From Oscillospiraceae bacterium (GTDB lineage: Bacteria > Bacillota > Clostridia > Oscillospirales > Ruminococcaceae), in NCBI GenBank assembly GCA_031260615.1, contig JAISLG010000163.1, forward strand, positions 1 through 7,939: DNA of 7,939 bases, given 5' to 3'. The notes under the pieces were generated by a model. The model made no database searches. It was given only the letters and a program-made list of their open reading frames with translations, and was not told the origin of the DNA. The translations under genes and the position numbers were made by a program. Positions 1 through 5,867 of this stretch are shown piece after piece (position 1 is the first letter of the stretch; every line of letters starts with the position of its first letter).

Positions 1-534
1 CGAGAACCCGAGGAAGGCAAGGGCATACGCGGATATGAAAATGCAGAGTGCTTGTTTGTTTTGTATCGCATACGAAGCGGCAGAGTTAAGAAACCCGTCC
101 GAGTCGGGGATATGCTTAAAATACATCTCCTCGTTAAACCGCAACACAAACTCGTAATCTTTTTTTGACTGGGCGAGCATAGTATCGAGGTGTTCCTCGT
201 TTAACCGAGCAAGCCGTAATTGCTTTTCGGCGATAACCGCCGCGACTTTTTTCGGTTTAAGTTTACGCGCGGCGGATTTTTGGAAACGGCGATTGTATTT
301 TGCGTATGGGCTGCCGTCGGGAGCGGAGAATGCAATACGTTCGGGTTCGGCGGACACAAATTTGCCGTTCACCTCGGACACACCAAAAAAGAGGAATACT
401 CTGCCTTTGAGAATATCCTTGACAATATCGGCACGCGTGGAGATATGGCAGTAATCGACATACACTTCTCTGTCGCCGAACAGGGAGATTATGTCGGGGG
501 AAAGGTAATCAGGGATTGAAATATTCATAAACAT
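1..534 (-). CDS. Hypothetical protein, N-terminal part (runs off the left edge)
   Basis: I do not recognise this protein. The minus strand is open for 178 codons from an ATG at 534 to the window edge, so only the N-terminus is visible. It begins MFMNISIPDYLSPDII. Residues 84-115 or so are strongly basic (RRFQKSAARKLKPKKV and on), then comes a charged, probably helical stretch. The last 18 visible residues (QALCIFISAYALAFLGFS) are hydrophobic and could be a membrane segment or a buried helix. A second in-frame ATG at 528 is the alternative start. An AAGGA at 551-547 lies 12 nt before the first ATG but sits at or above the predicted transcription start, so the leader may be very short. A well-matched promoter at 582-554 supports a real gene. 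It is divergent from pyrH. No function can be given. Confidence 0.72.
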   Translation of the reverse strand, partial: MFMNISIPDYLSPDIISLFGDREVYVDYCHISTRADIVKDILKGRVFLFFGVSEVNGKFVSAEPERIAFSAPDGSPYAKYNRRFQKSAARKLKPKKVAAVIAEKQLRLARLNEEHLDTMLAQSKKDYEFVLRFNEEMYFKHIPDSDGFLNSAASYAIQNKQALCIFISAYALAFLGFS

Positions 535-544
535 ACTATATACT
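516..544 (+). promoter_or_regulatory. Predicted sigma-A promoter for pyrH
   Basis: A -35 box TTGAAA (516-521) and a -10 box TATACT (539-544) are 17 bp apart, each 5 of 6 to consensus. Transcription should start near 551, leaving a leader of about 55 nt before pyrH. The -35 box lies inside the first codons of the divergent minus-strand gene. Confidence 0.55.
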
Positions 545-553
545 ATTCCTTAA

Positions 554-582
554 ATAATAAGTGATAGTGTAAAAAAAGTCAA
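554..582 (-). promoter_or_regulatory. Predicted sigma-A promoter for the minus-strand gene
   Basis: Read on the minus strand, TTGACT (582-577) and TATTAT (559-554) are separated by 17 bp, each 5 of 6 to consensus. The predicted start near 547 would leave only about 13-19 nt of leader before the ATGs at 534 and 528. It lies opposite to, and downstream of, the plus-strand promoter at 516-544, so each start site fires across the other promoter. Confidence 0.55.
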
Positions 583-605
583 TAATATAGTAAAACGGAG
601 GGGAA

Positions 606-1313
606 ATGGCAATACGGTTTTACAACCGCATACTACTCAAACTGTCGGGTGAAGCGTTATCGGGGGATTTAACCCACGGTATCTGCAAAGAAACGCTGTC
701 TATGATATGCAACGGTATCAAGAAAGCGGCAGACACAGGCGCGCAAATCGGGATAGTAGTGGGGGGCGGCAATATATGGCGGGGACGAGATGCTGAGGGA
801 ATGAACCGCACGCGAGCCGACCATATCGGTATGTTGGCGACTATTATGAACGCGTTATCATTAGCGGACGCGCTTGAAAAGACGGGTGCGGTAGTACGCG
901 TACAGTCAGCAATCCCGATTATACAATTCGCGGAACCGTATATACGGCAAAAGGCATTGTCGCATATGGGGCGCGGACGGATAGTAGTATTCGGGGGCGG
1001 CACAGGCAACCCATACTTTTCCACAGACAGTGCGGCGGCATTACGGGCGGCGGAACTTGGCGCGGACGCGTTATTCAAGGCGACAATGGTAGACGGAGTG
1101 TACGACAAAGACCCGAACAAAGACATTACTGCGGTAAAGTACGATGAGTTATCCCACAAAGACATACTCGTAAACGACCTGAAAGTCCTCGACGGCGCGG
1201 CAGTATCAATTTGCCGCGAAAGCAATATCCCGTGCTTGGTATTCGACATTCGCGACCCCGATAATATATACCGCGCAGTGTGCGGCGATAAGATAGGGAC
1301 ACTCGTAACATAA
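606..1313 (+). CDS. pyrH: UMP kinase (uridylate kinase)
   Basis: Cytosolic enzyme that phosphorylates UMP to UDP with ATP, an early step of pyrimidine nucleotide synthesis; bacterial PyrH belongs to the amino-acid kinase fold and is a hexamer. At 235 aa it has the usual full length. Visible hallmarks are KLSGEAL (residues 12-18), the glycine-rich loop GGGNIWRG (53-60), RADHIGMLAT (70-79), the UMP/ATP-site segment GTGNPYFSTDSAA (132-144) and DGVYDKDP (163-170). The ATG at 606 has GGAGG at 597-601, four bases upstream, and fits the family N-terminus. No tsf, rpsB or frr neighbours are present, although these usually flank pyrH. The ABC-F gene begins 28 bp downstream and is probably on the same transcript. 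Half of its isoleucine codons (11 of 22) are AUA. Confidence 0.97.
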   Translation: MAIRFYNRILLKLSGEALSGDLTHGICKETLSMICNGIKKAADTGAQIGIVVGGGNIWRGRDAEGMNRTRADHIGMLATIMNALSLADALEKTGAVVRVQSAIPIIQFAEPYIRQKALSHMGRGRIVVFGGGTGNPYFSTDSAAALRAAELGADALFKATMVDGVYDKDPNKDITAVKYDELSHKDILVNDLKVLDGAAVSICRESNIPCLVFDIRDPDNIYRAVCGDKIGTLVT

Positions 1314-1326
1314 TTATTCATATCCC

Positions 1327-1332
1327 AAGGAG
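1327..1332 (+). promoter_or_regulatory. Ribosome binding site AAGGAG that decides the ABC-F start
   Basis: A near-perfect Shine-Dalgarno AAGGAG lies 9 nt before an in-frame ATC at 1342. The first ATG, GTG or TTG in this reading frame is the TTG at 1444, more than 110 nt away and inside the Walker A loop. The site therefore points to initiation at ATC. Confidence 0.7.
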
Positions 1333-1341
1333 AATCCTACA

Positions 1342-2787
1342 ATCCAAATAAGCGTACAAAATCTAACATTCGCGTATCCCGACAGCCCATACTATGTATT
1401 TGAAAACGCCGCGTTCGTATTTGATACGGGGTGGAAGTGTGGGTTGGTCGGGCGTAATGGGTGCGGCAAATCCACGTTGCTTGATATACTGCAAGGCAAA
1501 TACACGGCGACGGTTACATCGGGTGTATTGTTCTCGTGTTTCCCGTGTAATATTGTCGGGGAAACGGGGCTTGATATTATCGAGAACGTGTCGGGTGCGG
1601 AACAATGGCGGATACTCGCCGAGGTCAGCAAATTAGCACTTGACGCGGAGGCACTCTATAAACCGTTAGATACATTGTCGGGTGGGGAGAGGGCAAAGGC
1701 TATGCTTGCCGCGCTGTTCCTCGACTGTGAGTTAAACGGGAAATTTCCGCTCATTGACGAACCGACAACTCACCTTGATACTGTCGGGCGTGTCGCGGTT
1801 ACCAAGTATTTGTCGCGCAAGGACGGGTTTATACTTGTGTCGCACGACCGTGTATTACTAAACTCGGTGTGCGACCATACCGTGGCGATTAACAACGCCG
1901 ACATTGAAGTCATACAGGGGAATTACAATGTGTGGCGTGAGAACTTCCTACGCAAAGAACAATACGAGCAAACCCAAAACGAACGGTTAAAACAGGATAT
2001 TGCACGGCTCGAAACCTCGGCGCGTGAAATATCGGCGCGTTCGGAGAATATCGAAAAGCACAAGCGCGGCGTGAATAGTGCGGGGTTAAAAAACGATACG
2101 GGTTTTATGGGACACAAAGCCGCCAAGGTAATGCAACTCTCGAAAAACGCAATGAAACGCGCTGAGGGTGCAATCGCCGAGAAGTCGGAATTGCTCAAAA
2201 ACGCATACAAAACCGCCGTGTTAAAAATATACCCCCTTGTCTACCGAAGCGAAAAATTGTTCGACTTGCGCGTAAACGATGTAACATATCCGATACTGCG
2301 CGGCGGCAAATACGCGCTAAGCGGCGGTAATGGTTCGGGCAAGTCCACGATTATGAAATCCGTGTGCGGTATCGAAGTTGACTACGCGCCGCCCGTGCCG
2401 TTTGTACTTGATATACCAAAAGACATTACCGTGTCTTATGTACCGCAAAATATAAATGAAATTACTGACATAACGGGAGTAGACGATAACCTGTTCCGCG
2501 CGATACTTGCAATGCTCGGAGTGCCGTCAAAGGACTTAAAAAAAATATCCGCGAACACGGACACAGACAATTTTAGTTCAGGACAACGCAAAAAACTTGC
2601 AATAGCGGCAAGCCTCGCCTCTCCGTCACACCTGTATGTTTGGGACGAGCCGCTTAACTACATTGATGTAATATCCGCCGAGCAAATCGAGCAACTGTGC
2701 CGACACCCCGATATGACATTGCTGTTTGCGGAACACGATACAATGTTCGCGGAAAACATTGGTGCGGAAAAAATAGAGATTGTGTAA
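1342..2787 (+). CDS. ABC-F family ATPase (Lsa-type ribosomal protection-like), apparent AUC start
   Basis: Twin-ATPase protein without membrane segments. The family acts at the ribosomal E/P site, as a translation factor or to eject antibiotics. Counting from ATC 1342 it is 481 aa, close to the Lsa-type size. Domain 1: Walker A GRNGCGKST (37-45), signature LSGGE (112-116), Walker B LIDEP (137-141, catalytic Glu140), switch SHD (His168). Linker, about 205-290: charged coiled-coil P-site-tongue region including a GHKAAKVM motif seen in Lsa-type proteins. Domain 2: Walker A GGNGSGKST (328-336), signature FSSGQ (411-415), Walker B and the DEPLNYID motif (Glu436), and EHD (His465). Both sites look competent. 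No ATG, GTG or TTG occurs in frame before TTG 1444, which would cut into Walker A; the preceding residues (NLTFAYP and so on) match family N-termini. Whether it gives antibiotic resistance cannot be told from sequence. Confidence 0.9.
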   Translation: MQISVQNLTFAYPDSPYYVFENAAFVFDTGWKCGLVGRNGCGKSTLLDILQGKYTATVTSGVLFSCFPCNIVGETGLDIIENVSGAEQWRILAEVSKLALDAEALYKPLDTLSGGERAKAMLAALFLDCELNGKFPLIDEPTTHLDTVGRVAVTKYLSRKDGFILVSHDRVLLNSVCDHTVAINNADIEVIQGNYNVWRENFLRKEQYEQTQNERLKQDIARLETSAREISARSENIEKHKRGVNSAGLKNDTGFMGHKAAKVMQLSKNAMKRAEGAIAEKSELLKNAYKTAVLKIYPLVYRSEKLFDLRVNDVTYPILRGGKYALSGGNGSGKSTIMKSVCGIEVDYAPPVPFVLDIPKDITVSYVPQNINEITDITGVDDNLFRAILAMLGVPSKDLKKISANTDTDNFSSGQRKKLAIAASLASPSHLYVWDEPLNYIDVISAEQIEQLCRHPDMTLLFAEHDTMFAENIGAEKIEIV

Positions 2788-2809
2788 TTGTTGCCACAAA
2801 ATATATACT
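2780..2809 (+). promoter_or_regulatory. Possible weak promoter for polA
   Basis: A good -10 box TATACT (2804-2809) has a poor -35 candidate TTGTGT (2780-2785) 18 bp upstream, overlapping the end of the ABC-F gene. Transcription would start near 2816. polA may equally be read through from upstream. Confidence 0.3.
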
Positions 2810-2821
2810 ACTTATCGTGAT

Positions 2822-2838
2822 AAACGCATTGCGTTTTT
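2822..2838 (+). terminator. Short hairpin with T-run, possible weak terminator after the ABC-F gene
   Basis: AAACGC (2822-2827) pairs with GCGTTT (2831-2836) around a 3-nt loop, and the T-run extends to 2838. The stem has only 6 bp and the T-run is short and partly in the stem, so it is at best a leaky terminator or attenuator 35 bp after the ABC-F stop and just before polA. Confidence 0.3.
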
Positions 2839-2864
2839 GAGTGGTATTGCGGTATAGGACTAAT

Positions 2865-5162
2865 ATGACCTTACTTTTAATAGACGGGAACTCCGTCGCT
2901 AATCGCGCGTATTACGGACTTACGCCACTCAGCAATTCGAGCGGCGCGTTTACCCATTCCGTAACGGGTTTTCTGAACATCTTCCTTAAACTCGCAAAGG
3001 ATATTAAACCCGACGGGATAGCCGCCGCGTTTGATATTAAAACGCCGCAGTTTCGGAAAGACATATATGACGGGTACAAAGCGGGGCGCAAAAAAATGCC
3101 CGACGAGTTAGCGGAACAAATGCCGCGTATTAAAAGCATACTATCTTTGCTCGGTGTATCGGTATTGTCGGACGAGGGGTTTGAAGCGGACGACATTATC
3201 GGGTCGGTGTCCGCGAAATGCCGCGATACGGGTGACAAATGCGTAATCTATACGGGCGACAGGGATTATCTGCAATTAGTGAGGGAAGATGTCACGGTTA
3301 TCATCGCGGGGAACAAAGGCGACAAGAAATACACCCCCGAAACGCTGATTGCCGAATATGGGCTGACACCACAGCAAATGCTTGAACTCAAATCCGTAAT
3401 GGGGGATACATCAGACAATATCCCTGGGATTGTCGGTATCGGTGAAAAGACGGCAATACCGCTCATTCGCAAGTACGGTACACTCGAAAACATATACGCG
3501 CACATAGACGACCTGACAATCCCCGATGAAATCAAGGGCGACAAAAAAATAGGCAAAGCCGCTCTCGAAAAAATACGCAATGGGCGGCAAAGCGCGGAAA
3601 TGAGCCGCGAGTTGGGGCGTATCAGATTAGACGCGCCGACAACGGACAATATACACGACTATTTGGTTACGGAGGACAAGCGCAATGAGGAAGCCTTGAC
3701 AACTGTCCTTACCGAACTTGAAATGTACGCCGCACTCGCCAAAATACGCGAATGGTTACGCGTGGGTAACAAAACTCCACTCGAAACGGGCAGTGATAAT
3801 CCAGAAAACAGCGGCAAGGAAGTATTCACCCCGGCAGACAAGGAAACGGAACTCGCCGCGTATATACTTGACGGTAACACCCGTTATTCGGGGGCGGCAA
3901 AGGACAAACTACTTGCGGATATAAAGAAATACGGGGCAGGGGAGTTGTTATATAATGTAGAGTTGCCCCTGTCTGACATACTCACGGAAATGGAACGGTC
4001 AGGCGTTCGCGTGGACACCGCCGCATTAACCGCGTTCGGCGAGGAATTGAAAGCAAGCATTGCCGAACTCGAAAAGGCGGCGTATATGTATTGCGGCGAG
4101 GAATTTAACCTTAACTCGCCCAAGCAACTCGGTGAAATACTGTTTGGGAAGTTAGGGATACCCTTACCCGCGAACACAAAGAAAACCAAGACAGGCAACT
4201 ACACGACAGACGCGGAAACACTCGAAAAAATATCGGACAGTCACCCCGCATTGCCCGTGATAATAAACTACCGAACGGTTAATAAATTGTACTCGACCTA
4301 TGTAGTCGGGCTACTCGCGGCAATCGGTGCGGACGGGCGAATACACACGACATATCGGCAGACAGAAACCCGTACGGGGAGGTTGTCATCGGTTGAACCG
4401 AACTTGCAGAATATTCCTGTACGCACGGAACTCGGCAAGCAGTTTCGGAAGTTTTTTATAGCGGACACTGAACGCGTGTTAGTGGGTGGAGACTACTCGC
4501 AGATTGAACTCCGCGTCTTGGCGCACTTGTCGGGTGACGAGAATTTAATAAAGGCATTCAAAGACGACGAGGACATACACACGATAACGGCGGCACAAGT
4601 ATTCGGGGTTGCCCCCGACTTTGTAACCTCCGAATTACGCCGCCGAGCAAAGGCGGTCAACTTCGGGATAATATACGGCATCGGCGCGTTCTCGCTCGCA
4701 AAGGATATTGGTGTGCCCGTCTACGAGGCGAAGCGGTATATTGAAGGGTATCTGTCGCATTACAAAGGCATTGACGCGTATATGAAAAACGTAGTGGACA
4801 CTGCGATTAAAACGGGATATTCCGTGACAATGTTCGGCAGACGGCGCGGTATTCCCGAACTGCACGGAGCGAACAGGAATATACAAGCCCTCGGCAAGCG
4901 CATTGCGCAGAACGCGCCGATACAAGGCACGGCGGCGGATATTATCAAATTCGCAATGGTAGCGGTACACAAGGCATTATCGGTTGTGCCGTCCGCACGA
5001 CTGATACTCCAAATCCACGATGAGTTAATCGTGGAGTGTGACAATGCGGACAGGGAAGTGGTGTCCGAACTCTTAAAACGGGAAATGGAAAACGCTGTGC
5101 AGTTATCCGTTCCGCTCACTGTTGACGTTAAATCGGGATTGTCGTGGTATGAGTGCCACTAA
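2865..5162 (+). CDS. polA: DNA polymerase I (5'-nuclease plus polymerase, proofreading domain mostly missing)
   Basis: Repair and Okazaki-fragment polymerase, 765 aa from ATG 2865. That start has AGGA at 2856-2859 and gives the usual N-terminus MTLLLIDGNS; a GTG at 2841 would add 8 unlikely residues. 5'-nuclease domain (about 1-280) keeps its metal ligands: Asp7, Glu107/Asp109/Asp110, Asp132/Asp134 (TGDRD) and Asp181/Asp184 (GDTSDN). Polymerase domain (about 365-765): motif A DYSQIELR (543-550), motif B with Lys596 and Phe600 in RRRAKAVNFG, motif C QIHDE (716-720). Between them only about 80 residues remain where E. coli Pol I has a 3'-5' exonuclease domain of about 190. The DxE motif is absent, so proofreading is not expected. 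It is shorter than Taq Pol (832 aa). Phe600 is the position that in this family disfavours dideoxynucleotides. Confidence 0.96.
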   Translation: MTLLLIDGNSVANRAYYGLTPLSNSSGAFTHSVTGFLNIFLKLAKDIKPDGIAAAFDIKTPQFRKDIYDGYKAGRKKMPDELAEQMPRIKSILSLLGVSVLSDEGFEADDIIGSVSAKCRDTGDKCVIYTGDRDYLQLVREDVTVIIAGNKGDKKYTPETLIAEYGLTPQQMLELKSVMGDTSDNIPGIVGIGEKTAIPLIRKYGTLENIYAHIDDLTIPDEIKGDKKIGKAALEKIRNGRQSAEMSRELGRIRLDAPTTDNIHDYLVTEDKRNEEALTTVLTELEMYAALAKIREWLRVGNKTPLETGSDNPENSGKEVFTPADKETELAAYILDGNTRYSGAAKDKLLADIKKYGAGELLYNVELPLSDILTEMERSGVRVDTAALTAFGEELKASIAELEKAAYMYCGEEFNLNSPKQLGEILFGKLGIPLPANTKKTKTGNYTTDAETLEKISDSHPALPVIINYRTVNKLYSTYVVGLLAAIGADGRIHTTYRQTETRTGRLSSVEPNLQNIPVRTELGKQFRKFFIADTERVLVGGDYSQIELRVLAHLSGDENLIKAFKDDEDIHTITAAQVFGVAPDFVTSELRRRAKAVNFGIIYGIGAFSLAKDIGVPVYEAKRYIEGYLSHYKGIDAYMKNVVDTAIKTGYSVTMFGRRRGIPELHGANRNIQALGKRIAQNAPIQGTAADIIKFAMVAVHKALSVVPSARLILQIHDELIVECDNADREVVSELLKREMENAVQLSVPLTVDVKSGLSWYECH

Positions 5163-5176
5163 CGAGTAGCGTTTTG

Positions 5177-5211
5177 TCTACCAAGCAGATATGTCATATC
5201 TGCTTGGTAGA
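5177..5211. repeat. Perfect 17-bp inverted repeat (strong hairpin) after polA
   Basis: TCTACCAAGCAGATATG (5177-5193) is followed by one T and its exact reverse complement (5195-5211). It starts 14 bp after the polA stop. As RNA it would form a very stable stem with a small loop. There is no clear T-run on either strand afterwards, so it is not a classic intrinsic terminator, though it could stop or stabilise the polA transcript 3' end. I see no second copy in the window. Confidence 0.75.
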
Positions 5212-5256
5212 TTGAAATTTATTACTTGCTTTTCAGAAAAAACCGCAATTTAGTGA

Positions 5257-5284
5257 TTGAAATAATACGGACAAGTGGTATAAT
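5257..5284 (+). promoter_or_regulatory. Strong extended -10 promoter of the hydrogenase/diaphorase operon
   Basis: A -35 box TTGAAA (5257-5262), a 16-bp spacer and a consensus -10 TATAAT (5279-5284) preceded by the extended element TGG (5276-5278). The start of transcription should be near 5291, giving a leader of about 41 nt to the NuoE-like gene. This is the best promoter match in the window. Confidence 0.75.
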
Positions 5285-5289
5285 AAAGA

Positions 5290-5307
5290 TTGTAAATTTG
5301 GTAAAAA
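5290..5307 (+). promoter_or_regulatory. Rex-operator-like sequence at the operon start
   Basis: The 18-mer at 5290-5307 (TTGTAAA, 4 nt, GTAAAAA) fits the redox-repressor Rex consensus TTGTTAA-N4-TTAACAA at 11 of 14 fixed positions. It overlaps the predicted +1, a position suited to repression. Rex senses NADH/NAD+ and controls fermentative and hydrogenase genes in many Firmicutes. The second half-site is imperfect in an A-rich stretch, so chance is possible. Confidence 0.35.
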
Positions 5308-5331
5308 ACTAAGCGGAGGTAATACTACACA

Positions 5332-5829
5332 ATGGCGATTAAAAAATCGGCTGTGCCGTTCGCGGGGACGGTGGAACAAGAGCGGAAATTACTCGACTAT
5401 ATAGACGAGCATAAATCCGCCAGCGGTTCGCTTATGCGGATATTGCAGGAGGCGCAGGGGATTTACGGTTATCTGCCTATTGAAGTGCAGAAACTGATTG
5501 CGGAGGAACTTAACGTGCCGCTTGAAAAAGTGTACGGCGTGGTTACGTTCTACTCGCAGTTCTCCCTTAACCCGAAAGGCAAATACAAAATATCGGTTTG
5601 CCTTGGTACGGCTTGTTATGTTAAGGGTTCGGGCGGTATCTTCGAGAAGTTGCAGAAGAAACTCGCCATACCGAACAAGGGTATTACCCCCGACGGCAAA
5701 TTCTCCCTTGAAGACTGCCGCTGTATCGGCGCGTGTGGGCTTGCCCCTGTATTAACCGTCAATGACGACGTTTACGGACGTTTGACGGGCGATGAACTCG
5801 ATGATATACTCGCGAAATACACCGCGTAA
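5332..5829 (+). CDS. hndA: NuoE/HydC-type [2Fe-2S] subunit of an NAD(P)-linked hydrogenase or diaphorase
   Basis: Small electron-carrier subunit of a soluble NAD(P)-dependent complex, homologous to NuoE of complex I and to HydC/HndA of electron-bifurcating [FeFe]-hydrogenases. The 165 aa match the family length. The N-terminal helical part (about 15-75) includes the typical QGIYGYLP segment. The C-terminal thioredoxin-like fold carries the cluster ligands as C90-x4-C95 (CLGTAC) and C131-x3-C135 (CIGAC); Cys129 is an extra cysteine next to the second pair. ATG 5332 has GCGGAGG at 5313-5319, a somewhat long 12-nt spacing. It is the first gene after the strong promoter, followed by the HATPase, HndB-like and NuoF-like genes. 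That order argues for a hydrogenase module rather than complex I, since no other nuo genes are seen. The exact partner enzyme is inference because the catalytic subunit lies outside the window. Confidence 0.93.
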   Translation: MAIKKSAVPFAGTVEQERKLLDYIDEHKSASGSLMRILQEAQGIYGYLPIEVQKLIAEELNVPLEKVYGVVTFYSQFSLNPKGKYKISVCLGTACYVKGSGGIFEKLQKKLAIPNKGITPDGKFSLEDCRCIGACGLAPVLTVNDDVYGRLTGDELDDILAKYTA

Positions 5830-5835
5830 TTTAAC

Positions 5836-5854
5836 AGCCGCGTAATATGCGGCT
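5836..5854 (+). promoter_or_regulatory. Intercistronic GC-rich hairpin, possible attenuator or mRNA processing/stability element
   Basis: AGCCGC (5836-5841) pairs with GCGGCT (5849-5854) around a 7-nt loop, followed by ATTTTGG. It starts 7 bp after the NuoE-like stop. The T-run is only four bases, so most transcripts should pass. It could lower the amount of downstream message relative to the first gene. Confidence 0.4.
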
Positions 5855-5867
5855 ATTTTGGTATGCA

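Noticed and set aside
220..519. Plus-strand open frame of 99 codons near the left edge
   Set aside because: It is opposite the minus-strand partial gene, which is open through to the edge and has its own promoter. The plus frame has no convincing binding site or motif.
586..591. TATAGT as a -10 box for pyrH
   Set aside because: No -35 box lies at a suitable distance and transcription would start at the ribosome binding site. The 516-544 promoter fits better.
620..1321. Long open frame of 233 codons on the minus strand opposite pyrH
   Set aside because: It lies almost exactly opposite a highly conserved gene, shows no recognisable motif, and has Ser/Pro/Ala/Ile-rich composition typical of an antisense shadow.
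1444..2787. ABC-F gene starting at TTG 1444
   Set aside because: This start would remove the first beta strands and cut directly before GRNGCGKST, while the upstream in-frame residues match the family and have a strong ribosome binding site.
2841..2864. GTG start for polA eight codons upstream
   Set aside because: It adds MVLRYRTN before the conserved N-terminus, has no binding site, and the ATG at 2865 has AGGA five bases upstream.
5177..5211. Hairpin as a classic rho-independent terminator
   Set aside because: Neither strand has a run of Ts right after the stem, so I list it as an inverted repeat with possible 3'-end function.
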